Assembly (NCBI GenBank): GCA_905221605.1
Contig: CAJNDS010000449.1
Span: 1-64,000, forward strand
Origin: Symbiodinium natans
Lineage: Eukaryota > Sar > Dinophyceae > Suessiales > Symbiodiniaceae
Length of the DNA: 64,000 nt
Direction: 5' to 3'
The notes beneath the pieces were generated by a model. That model was not told the DNA's origin and made no database searches. It worked only from the letters and a program-made list of their open reading frames with translations. Made by a program: the position numbers and the translations under genes. This document shows, piece by piece, positions 49,601 to 61,600 of this stretch. The first letter of the stretch is position 1. Each line of letters opens with the position of its first letter.

Positions 49601-52600
49601 ATCCCTAGAGATAACCCTTTGAGGGGCCTGCTGGAGAGGGTCTGCAAACATTTTCAGTTGCGCGGACTTTTGTTCGTCAAGTCCTCTTTGCGAATATTTA
49701 GTGGGTTCAGAGCTTGGAGTTTCAAGGCATAGGGTTTACAGGGTTTAGCATGAGACTCCACATTAGCACAAGAAAACCGCAATGAGCCCCAATTAGGGAC
49801 ATTCATTCTGAGAGCTGCCCACAAGTCCTGTGTTCATTCATCCGTGCTTCCTGGCCAACACTGTGGGGGGGTCTAGTACTGTTGCACCTTTCAGCGGGGG
49901 AAGACGAGGCATCTGACAGATTGCAGCACGAGGCGTGTCGCGTGGCTTGGGAGGTTGAGAACGAAACCCTACACCCAGAACAACCTGCTTATCGCCGGAG
50001 TTTGGTAGGAGTCTCTCCCACGTCAGCGCCAGGAGGCTTTGGATGCTCCTGTTCGGGGGTTGCAACATCAAGTCCCAAACCCTAAACCCTAAACCCTAAA
50101 CCCTAAACCCTAAACCCTAAACCCTAAACCCTAAACCCTAAACCCTAAACTCTGTGTATCCTTGACTCTTAACCATGGCCGTAAAGCCCCCATAATGTGT
50201 CAAAGGCAACGCCTAAGCCCCTCATCTCCACAGCCCATGCAGAGGGGCATTAACTAGAGCACTCCAGAACACAAAACTTTGTACCCGTCAGGATGAGGGT
50301 TTAGGGTTTAGGGTTTAGGGTTTAGGGTCTAGGGTTTAGGGTTTAGGGTTTAGGGTTTAGGGTTTAGGGTTTAGGGTTTAGGGTTTAGGGTTTAGGGTTT
50401 AGGGTTTAGGGTTTAGGGTTTAGGGTTTAGGGACCCAAACCTAGAGACCGACCCAGCACAGCAAGGCTATTAGCAAAGAAGCACGGGCTGGTCGCAGACG
50501 CCGCCACGGGCCACGTTGATGAGCACGGCCTGCGTGGCTTTCTTGGGACGGCAGAGGGCCAAGCCGAGGGTTTAGGGAAGTTTAGGGTTTAGGGTTTAGG
50601 TTTTGGGGTTTAGGGTTTGGGGTTTGGGGTTTTGGGTTTGGGTTTAGGTTTTGGAGCCGTTTCAAGGCTTTGGGTTGAGGGTTATAGGGCTAGAGGCCAT
50701 AGGGTTTAGAGCTTAGGGTTAAGGGCTTTAGGGTTGGGGAGTAGGGGTTAGGGCTTAGGGCTTAGGGAAATCCTTATAAGCCCGAAACCCTAACCCCTAA
50801 ACCCTAGCTTCCAGTGGCTCGCAATGCATCGGAACACCAAGGAAAACACTACGACTGAGGACATTGCGACTCAACCCGAAAGCTCGACCACCCGAAACCT
50901 GCAAACCTCCTAACCACCTAAACAACCCCTCGAGACCCGCTAAATACGGCCCTTATTTAGGGGTACTTGGGGGCCCTAAACCTAAACCCTAAACCCTAAA
51001 CCCTAAACCCTGAAGTCTAAACCCTAACCCTAAACACTATAAACCCTAAACCCTAAACCCTAGAAACCCTAAACCCTGACCCCTAAACCGCATGTGGCCC
51101 ACCTCGGGGCGAAGCCGCTCGAGGAGGTTGCGGCCGATGATGCCCTGCTTGGAGCTCTCCCTTTTTTGTTTTTTTCTTTTGGGGGGGGGGGGGGGGGGTA
51201 AGGGTTTAGGGTTTAGGGTTTCGGGTTTAGGGTTTAGACTTTAGGGTTTAGGGTTTAGGTTGGGGGGGGGGTTTAGGGTCTGGGCTTTGTGGCTTGGGTT
51301 TTGGCGGAGTTGGGGCTTATAGGGTTTTGGGTTCGGGGTTTGGGGCTTGGGGTTGGTAGGGTTGAGGGTTGAGGGATTTAGGGCTTTAGGGGTGTTAGGC
51401 ATCTGGGGCGGTCAAGTGGGTTTGGGTTTAGGGATTGGCGATTAGGGCTACATGCGGCTTATGGGGTCTTAGGGGACTCGGCGGATCTGGGTCTGACTAC
51501 AGGGGCTTCATTGGAGTAGGTGAGGGCTTGTTGATGAGAATCCCTGACATGTGCAACCCAGGACAATTACACCGCAGACCAGGTTCAGAGTTCAGATTTC
51601 AATTTTTTCTGGGGGGGGGGGGGGGGTCCAAGGCAGGTAATCCAGTGGTCTCAAAAGCTTCTTGATTCTCCCTAATGGCTCTCGCTATCTTCCCTTCCCC
51701 TTCAAGCACCTTAAGCAGGTTTGGGGCTCGTGTGACCCGAAACCCTAACCCTAAACCCTAAACCCTAAACCCTAAACCCTAAACCCTAAACCCTAAACCC
51801 TAAACCTTCCTGAGAGGTTCTAGCACTCACGCACGGGCCACTGTGAGAGACAGGTTGCGGGAGGTCTCAGGAGCCACTCCCCAAAGAAAGCGGAGGCACG
51901 AGAAGCTCATATCTGCATGCAAGTCTAAACCATGAAGACAACTAAAACCCTAAACCCTAAACCCTAAACCCTAAACCCTAAACCCCAATTAATACGGTAC
52001 TTTTTAGCCCTAAGTCTCTTAAGTAGGTGATAGGTACACTTATAATTGGGGTTAAAGTACCCATGAACCCCTAGCCTCAAACCCTAAACCCCAGGTTAAG
52101 TAGGTTAAGAGTAAACTTATTGTTGAGGTTATGACCCAAAACCCAGAACCCTAAAATCTAAGCCCTAGTTGGGGTTCTAAGTACCTAAGTAGAGTTGTCC
52201 CCTCTGCTGTGACGGCCCCACGCCTGCGTCTCGGCCTAGGCCGGGCAAGGGCAGGGGGTTTCTTGATGGGCACCCCGAAGCCCGAAGCCCTAAGCCCTAA
52301 ATCCCAGATCCTAAACCCTAAGCCCTGACTCCTAATCCCTAAGCCCTAACTCCTAAACCCTAAGCCCTAAACAGAGGCAAGCCAATCGGCTACTAACCAC
52401 CAGAAGAAGGCCCCCGGGCCGCGTTAGTAGCGCTTCTTAGGTCGGTTCAAGTCAAAGGAGGGTTTAGGGTTTAAGTTTTAGGGTTTAGGGATTTGTCTGT
52501 TTGCTGAAATCTTCGACCACCCCGGTCATCATCGGCATCACCGAACCGGACCAGAAATGTCGTGACATGTCCTGAGTTCATCTGATTTCGCGATCTGCCA

Positions 52601-55600
52601 CAAAACCTGTTTTCGTGCCTTTTGAAGTCGTCGGCTATGAAAGCTTCTAAACCCTAAACCCTAAACCCTAAACCCCCTCCTTTCTTTCCTTGGTTCCTCA
52701 TGAAGGTACCTGCCGACGGATGAAGCCCTAAGCTCTGTAATCTGTAGTGTTGTTTAAGGTTTAGGGTTTAGGGTTTAGGGTTCAGGGTTCAAATGCACAA
52801 ACGTGTACTCCGCGTTCCCGCCGTAAGAAGTGAAGATTCGGATCCGCCCAGCTTCATTGTTGCCCCTAGACCCCTTAACCCCTGGACCTCAAAATATATT
52901 CAACCCCTCAAAAACTCCGAAAACCCCCGGAAGCTCTGATCCCAAAATGGGTATTTCCCAAAATAGGGCACCCCTTTTATACCACAAAGAGAATAGAATC
53001 CCCTTAAAGGGACACCCAAAAAGGATGCCCCTATTTTCGGAAACACACATACATGTATATAAATAAACCCTGAACCCTAAACCCTACACCCGAACCCTAA
53101 ACCCTAAACCCTACACCCTAAACCGCTAACCCTAAACCCTAAACCCCAAACCCTAAACCCCTAACCCTAAACCCTAAACCCTAAACCCCAAACCCTAAAC
53201 CCCAAACCCTCAACCCCAAATCAGTGACACCGCGCATTGAGAGCCACGTGCAGGGACACGATGTCCGACTTCTCGAAGAGCTCCTGGCTCAACCCTGAAC
53301 CCGGGATGGCCCGGTTTAGGGTTTAGGGTTTAGGGTTGAACCCCTCTGAAACAATATTCCCCAAAAACAGCCCTCTTGCACCCAATGAAGGGAGATATCG
53401 AATATCCCAAGGGTCGACCTAGAAACCCAGACAAGGCATGATCCCTTCCTACATACCCCTGGCGTGTGAATTCATGCCTCGCTTCTGGTGAGTTGGGGGT
53501 CTTTGAGGGTTTAGGGTTTAGGGTTTAGGGTTTAGGGTTTTAGGGTTTTAGGGTTTAGGGTTCTTGGCCGATACTTGCTGGCTCTGTGTGAATCAGAGAA
53601 TCGGGTACCCCAAATAGTCCGCTAAGGCTTACAACGAAGAGCCAGTACGGATCGAGGCGCCAAGGCGTACCCTTTTGGGGTTTAGGGTCTAGGGTTTAGG
53701 GGTCTTCTGGTTCTGGAAATCCCTGTCCTCAATGGGCACCTGCTTTCCCAGAGAGTCGAAGGCAGGCTTCGGGCGGCGGGACCTCTGACGGATCGGTGCC
53801 ATGAAACCCTAAAGCCCTAAACCCTAAACCCTGCACCCTAAACCCCAAACCCTGAAACCCTGAAGCCCTAAACCCTGAACTAAAGGGACTTTAATAATGG
53901 GAACGTCCCAAACAGGGAACCCCAACAATCACATAGAAAATATTTTTGGAATATATCTGGCAGATGCCTTATATTCACTTTTACGTTCCGGCTATAATTC
54001 TTGGGGTTCCCTGTTTGGGGTTCTCGTTCGGATGGGTTCAGATGGTTTAGGGTTTAGAGGGTTGAGGGTTTAGGGCCCTACACCGCTACCGTGCGCGAGG
54101 TCACAGGGTTAAAGGTTTAGGATAGGTAGGTGACTGAAGCTTCCAAGGTTTAGGGATTTGTGGTTGCAGGGTGTGTGTTTAGTGTGGGGGTCTAGAGTCT
54201 AGGGTTCAAAGGCTTTAATTTCCGGTTCGGAGGTTTAGCAAACCCGAAACCCTATACCCCAAACAGACAGGTTTGAGGATACATGTTGTGGACATAACTT
54301 CCAGGTGACCCCAGTAGCCATAATATGGAAGGGGGTTCTCGGGTTCGGGGTTTACAGGACTTAGGGTTTAGGGTCTAGCCCTCACTACACATCGCTTGGG
54401 AAACTCCACTGTAAGCGCTCAAATCCTGAACTACATGCAGGAGCACAGAAAACCCTGAACCCTGAAACCCTGAACCCTTGAAACTACAAAACCCGATCCC
54501 CGCACCGCCATGTGCCCCCGATGACGGCTTTGCTGATTTCACTTGGGGAGGTTCGTCCGGGGAAGTCTTGGCAAGACTCGCAGAGAACCAGGCAAGCCCT
54601 GTGCTAGTTTGTGCCTCGCCCAGATCCTAAACAAAAAGACTCCAAAAACCTAAACCCCAAACCCCATAAACCCCAAACCCCTAAACGCCCCTCCAGGCCC
54701 GCAAGCCTGCCCCTTTCAACCATTCCCTATTGGGATGTTCCCCCTTAGACTAGCAGTCCTTGAGAGGGATCTGTTGTGTAAGGGAACATCCCCAATTCCC
54801 GACATTACTCCGATTCTTGGGCAAAAGGGAACCCTGAACCCTGAACCCTAAACCCTAAACCCTAAACCCTAGACCCTTCTGAATTGGCACACCGAACCCT
54901 AAACCAAGATAAGCCCTCCCCAAGCCCGAGCCCTAGGCTTGAAACCCTACAAAAACCCTAAACCCTAAGCCCTAAGCCCTAAGCTTTGAAGCCTAGACCC
55001 TAAACCCTAAACCCTAAACCCTAAACCCTAAACCCTAAACCCTAGCTTTGGAGCCACGGGACCAGCCCAGGATTTCGCTCGGGCCGAAGGCTTTGAACAG
55101 CTCCGCCGTCCTGAACAAAAAGCTCGCGGGGCTCGGTTGTGTGGGGTTTAGGGTTTAGGGTTTAGGGTTTAGGGTTTAGGGTTTAGGGTTTAGGGTTTAG
55201 GGTTTAGGGTTTTTGGTTTAGGGTTTAGGGTGAACGGTTTAGGGTTTAGAAGTTGGGGTTTAGGGCTTAGGGCGTACTAGGGCTTCTAAGTGCTTAGTAG
55301 GCGGGTCCATTAGGGCTTGTTGGGGCTTGTAGGAGTCTTAGTTGCTGAGTTCATAAGCCCCCCCAAAAGTGTACAGTTTCGTTTCCATAGGGGATTATAG
55401 TATCCCAAAAGGTGTAAAGTGTACTCACTCAGCTACTGAGGTGTTTAGGGTTTAGGGTTTAGGGTAACCTTTAAAGAAGTTAAGAGCATGTCGAAGGGCC
55501 CACAGCTGAAGCGGTTTTGAGGTTAGCGTTTAGGGTTTAGGGCTTGGGGCGTTTGGTTTAGAAAGCGCGAGCAAGGTCTTCGGATTTCGGGCGTGAGTTG

Positions 55601-58600
55601 TGTTGGGATGCAGGTTGCGCTCTAGCCCTAGACCCTAAACCCGAAACCCCAGATAGCCAGAAATCCGATGAACGGAAATATGTACTTCAGAGCAAACTCG
55701 CCATCCCCAAACCCTAAGTTCAGCGGGAGGCTAAAGTGCTGAACCTTCTTATGCACCCTAGAAAAATCCAAAGTCAACTTCAATCCCAAATGACCTTTTC
55801 AAGGGAAGGTCGCGACGAAGCCTGCAATGCAAACACAATCACATCAGGTCGTGTGACTCCAGTGCCGGTGGACAAACGATCCCACTTCGGGTCAGCACAG
55901 AAGGTGGGTTGGTTACCTTAGGGTTTTAGGGTTTAGGGTTTAGGGTGTAGGGTTTAGGGTTTAAGGTTTAAGGTTTAGGGTTCTAGAGATGCATAGAGGT
56001 ACCGTAGAGGCACCGATGGGGACGTTGGCGTCCATGCACACCAGAATCGGCTCGTCGCTGATTTGGGGCAGTGTGTTCAAAAACACATTCGCAAAAAGGC
56101 GTTCACCCTGAGAGTGGCTCATGCCAGTGTGGCGGCCAGAGTGAGCATACATGGACACAAGATGTAGGAACCGATTGCTCCCATCAAGAGGTATGGCGCA
56201 AGCCCCCCTACGGGCTTGGAGGAAGGGTTTAGGCTTTGGGGCGTGCTGGGCTTAGGGTTTTGGGTTTAGGATTTAGGGTTTAAACTTTAAATTTAGGCCT
56301 TTAGGCTTTAGATCCTAGGGACCTCCACCCTCCCGGGGCGTGAGGGTTTCAAGCCTGCCTCAGCCCGATGTCGCCGAGACCAACCACACCAACTACCTGG
56401 CAGCTCGGTCACAGGCATCACAAAGGGTTTAGACTTTCGATTTAGGGCTTAGACCCTGTTTTGCTTAAAGGGTTTAATGGATCTGAACCCTTAAAGGGAA
56501 ATCAGGGTAGTACCAGTGTTTAGGAGTTAGGGTTTCCCACGAGGTAAACGTCAAAGCCCCCACACTCCCCCTCCACCTCCAGCGCCCCGAGTTCTTAGAA
56601 GGGGATGGGGGAATGAGGTACCCTATTTGGGGGTTTGCGAAAATAAGGGGACCCGCAATATAGACCCCCAAATACTAACCTCGGAAACTCCCTAAACCCT
56701 AAACCCTAAACCCTAAACCCTAAACCCTAAACCCTAAACCCTAAACCCTAAGGGTATATCCCTCATTCCCTACTACGAACCAGCCAGACGAGCCTCACTG
56801 CCCTTGTGTTTGTTTGTAGTTCAGCTAGGAAGCACCGAAGCGGTGTTTTGCATGACAGCCATGACCCAAAATTATATTGTGAGTTCTCAAGTAATAAGGA
56901 CCCCGGAAAGGACCATAATTTAGAGAAACCACCAAATATACGGGACCCCTAGAAGGGACCCTTACTCTTATTATTCTCCTATATAACCCCTATATAACAA
57001 CCCCTATATAACCCCGACATATGCCTTATATACTCCCTATATACCTTAGTAGCCCCTAAATAACCCCTAAAGGAAATCCAAAGGTCCTGATAAGGGTCCC
57101 TCCTCTAGTCCCCTGCTAAAAAGGGACTAACGTCAACTTTGTCAGGGTTCTCCTACAGGGTGTAGGACGGGACTTTGGTTTCCTGGGTTCTGCCTAAACC
57201 CTAAACCCCCCACATGAAGTTAGGGCCTTGGAGTTAGAGTCTAACGTCACGGGAGAAAACAACACACGTCTGAACATCTACCCGTGCTTCGAACACAACT
57301 GAACCCTAAACCCTAAACCCTAAACCCGGTTTGTAGGGTTTAGGGTTGAGGGCTTAGGGCATGGACCGACACATACCCACTCGAATGAAGCAGGCCACTG
57401 CTCTTCTTGCCCCAGCACACCAATGGGAATCAGAGCCCAAACTGGATGGTGCTGTTAAGCCTTCTCAACCTTCTTTATGAACAGGTTACCTTAACAGGGA
57501 AAGAAGGGAAATTGAGAATCCCCTAAACCCTAAACCCTAAACCCTAAACCCTAAACCCTAAACCCTAAACCCCTGACCAGTAAACTTGCCACAAGATGGC
57601 TTCTCCTAGGAGACGAAGCCCAGAGACGTGTAAAGGCCCAGGTCCGCTCTCAGCCTAAACCCTAAACCCTAAACCCTAAACCCTAAACCCTGAACCCTGA
57701 ACCCTAAACCCTAAACCCTAAACCCTAAACCCTAAACCCTAAACCCTAAACCCTAAACCAGGCGCGTGCAGCCGGGCAAGTGCCCGATGCGGCCCAGGAA
57801 AGAACCGCGCGAACCAGGCGTTCAGTTCGTCACGCAGCACCGCCCAGCAAGCGCAAAGCCGCTTCTCTGCTGTTTGCTAAAGAACTCCGGAAAAACAAGA
57901 GATAGTCATCCCTAAACCTTAAACCTTAAACCTTAAACCCTAAACCCTAAACCCTAAACCCTAGACCCTAATCCCTATATTACCGCGATAAGGCAGAATA
58001 TTAGTGTTGTTTTTATATTTTTTTTGGGGGGGGGGGGGGGGGGGTTCTTAAGCAATTCGTAGTTCTTCGGGTCAACCCTAAGAGCCTGCACGGCCTCAAG
58101 GGAGTCGTAGTCAAACAAAAGAACCCTAAACCCTAAACCCTAAACCCTAAACCCTAAACCCTAAACCCTAAACCCTAAACCCTAAACTGGGAAGAGTCTG
58201 AACGCCAATTAAGACTTGGAGAACAAAGTTGGCAGTTGGCAGCAGCCTTTCCTGAAGGTCTCCGAGTATAATCGCGGCAGCTTAAGGTTTTCATGGCCCT
58301 CAACAACATCCAGCATATAGCCCATGGGTCCCAAACTGGCCCTAAATCCTAAACCCTAAGCCCAAAACATGAATCTCAACTGATCCTAAACTCAAGACCC
58401 CAACACCCTAAGCGCTAAAACCCTAAACCTAACCCCACTTCTGAGTGCCCATGGACCTCAACTAGCCCTAAACCCTATTAACCTAAGCCCTAAACCCTAC
58501 AACCCGCCTTGTCCTTAATCTCCATACCGCCGGCCGAATGCGCCCAGCCGCCGGCCCTGAGCGTCCTCCACTCTGCGGTTATAGGGTTTTGGCCTCAGGG

Positions 58601-61600
58601 TTTAGGGCGTAGGGTGCCTTTGAATGTACGGGAAGTCACATGGTCCCTATTAACATGGTCCTTTACCTTCTGTAAATGGGTTCTGACGTATGGGCTCTTG
58701 GGTTCACAGGGTCTATAAGGCATATCTAAGGGTTCTCCAACTACGGGCCCATGGTGTCGGACCATGTAACCACGCCCAAAACCCTAAAACCTCAAAGCTA
58801 AGGGAAGCCTAACCCGGACAGAGGTTTAGGGTTTGGGGTTTGGGGTTTGGGATTTAGGGTTTAGGGGGGGGGGGGGGGGGGGGGGGGAGGGCCTGGGTCC
58901 CTTCCTGCAGCTTACCTCCACCTCCCTCAACCCCCCTTGCATGGCTGCTCTCTACCCCTAAACCCTGTAAGTCGCTATACCTGCTTCTTCATCCGAAATG
59001 AGGGAGCTAGGTACTTGATATGTATATGTACATATATATATATATACATATGTACACCTTTCAAGGGATTGTACAGGGTACCTAACTCCTTCACTACCTA
59101 CAAAGAACCAGTAAGCAAGTTAAAACCCCAAAACCCTAAAACCCTAAACCCTAAAACCCTAAAAACCTAAAACCCTAAAACCCAAAAAACCTTAAAACCT
59201 TAAAACCCTAAAACCCTAAAACCCTAAAACCCTAAAACCCTAAAACCCTAAAACCCTACAGGGCTTTAAAGCCAACAGCCGGGGTCCTCTCCGAGGCGGG
59301 GATTTCGCGGTAGACGGCCAAGGCAAGGCCCACCTGCTTTTAGGGGGTTTAGGGTTTGGGGCTTGGGGTTGTAGGGTTTAGGTTTGGGGTTTGGGATTTA
59401 GGGTTTAGGGTTTGGGGTTTCGGGCTTGGGGTTTGGGGTTTAGGGCTTCGGGTGCTATAGAAGAGGTTTGATCTAGACCCCAAAGTAGCCTGTAGGAGAC
59501 CGTAAAATCCCATCATCAGGGTGCAGGGGCGTCAGGGCTTTAGGGACTAGAGGTTTGGAAACCCTAGACCCTAAACCCCAAACTCTTTGACACTAAACCC
59601 CAAACTCTGAACCCTAAACCCTAAACTCTACACCGTAAACCCTAAGGTAGGGACGGAGCAGCGAAGAGGGTCCGGAGTTTTGAGCACATGGTGATGGCTA
59701 GTCAGGACGCAGAAGGTTCGCTCTAATTATTCAGGGTGTAGGGTTTAGGGTTTAGGGTTTAGGGCTACCAGAAGTCGATCCAGAAACCCTACAACCGGTA
59801 CCTACTAGCAGTTACTAGCAACTTAAGTCCTTAGCAAGAGCCCAGCTAGACCCAGGTGTTGGCTAGGAATAAATCGGGTGCCCTGTTTGGCTGAAAGGGT
59901 CACCCAAACCCTTTAAAAAGGGAGGGCCTACTCTGGGTCCTAGCCCTAAACCCTAAACCCTAAACCCCAAACCCTAAAGGCATCGGAAGCCAAGCTCGAG
60001 GTTCCAGTCTTGGTCTACTCCTCGAACTTAGGGTTTGGGGGCTAAGGGCTCTTACGGGTTTAGGGTTTAGGGTGGCTATCGTCCTGGCAGTCTCTAGCCT
60101 CGCGGCGGTAAGCATCCATTCCAAGTACACCAACGGATTCATCATCAGAAGGTTGGTCAGGTTTGTGATCTCGAGCGTGAACCCTCCCGCTTGCGCGGAC
60201 TACGAGGGGTCGCGGGTACGAGCACGTCTGTGAGCATTTTCAGGAGGTCTACCATGTTTCCTGACGAGGCCATGGCAGGATTTCTGATCATCCACTTGGA
60301 CATGATGAGCTTCATCACTCACACAATGCAGTAGCAAAGCAAGAGACTTGAATTAGGGTGTAGGGTTTGGGGTTTCTTAAGAGTTCTGAGGGGTTCTTCA
60401 GGGTCCTCTTGAGGGTTTCTAGGGGCTCTTCGGGGCTTTTGAGGGGTTCTTTGGGGTTCTTCGGGGTTCTTAAGGGTTCTTAGGGGTTCTTGGGGGTTCT
60501 TAAGGGTTCTTAAGGGTTCTTCGGGGTTCTTAGGGGTTCTGAGGGGTTCTGAGGGCTTCTTGGGGGGTTCTTAGGGCTCTTAGAATTTCTTCGGCTTAAT
60601 TCGGCTTTAGGGCTGAGGGCTTAGGGGTTTAGGCCCGATATCTGAGGCGATGGCAGACAGTTCGGCCACAGAGTCGGTGGAGTATGCTGGAACCTGGGGG
60701 TGTAGGGTTTTAGGATTTAGGGTTGAACTGCTGAGAAGTCTTCGGATCCGTAAGCCCCCCTTCGAGACCCCCAGCCCTACATCTTGAAAGTTGGTGAAGA
60801 TCTTGCGATCACGAAGCGCGCAAGCCTATAGGGGGGACGCAGCGATCCCAAGTACGCGGCCTTTAGGGTTTAACCCTATAAACCTCAAACCCAAACCCTA
60901 AACACAAAACCGAAACCCACCAGGAGTGTGCTGTTTATGAGTGGTCATAGTCGAGCCTTGACAAGGGGTGCTCTGTTGAACCCTAAGCCTAGAACCTACA
61001 CCCTGACTTGAGGGTTTAGGGGCACTTCGGGTTTAGGGTGATTTCGGGTTTAAGGTTATGTAGGTAGGGTTTAGGGATATTTAGGGTTTAGGGTTACTTA
61101 GGGTTCAGGGTTTAGGGTTTAGGGCTATTTAGGGTTTAGGGTTTAGGGTTTAGGGTTTAGGGTTTAGGCCCTAAACCTAGACCCAGGTTCTGGCCAGGCC
61201 CCGCGCATTGACCACCGAGATGCCACGTTTCTTGCACGCCTGAAGCCCGGAAGAAAAAACCATCTCGGGGGTGCGGTGGGGCAGAGGGTTTAGGGTTTAG
61301 GGTTAGGGTTTAGGGTTTAGGGTTTAGGGTTTAGGGTTTAGGGTTTAGGGTTTAGGGTTTAGGGTTTAGGGTTTAGGGTTTAGGGTTTAGGGTTTAGGGT
61401 TTAGGGTTTAGGGTTTAGGGTTTAGGGTTTAGGGTTTAGGGTTTAGGGTTTAGGGTTTAGGGTTTAGGGTTTAGGGTTTAGGGTTTAGGGTTTAGGGTTT
61501 AGGGCCGTTTAGGGTTTAGGGTTTAGAAGGGAGGGAGGGTGTCAGGGGCCCATGAAACCTAAACCCTAAACCCTAAACCCTGAACCCTAAACCCTAAACC

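Noticed and set aside
52190-52660. Islands at 52.2, 52.4 and 52.5 kb as dehydrogenase exons
   Set aside because: They lie between exons 9 and 10 but match no block; frames are open only partly.
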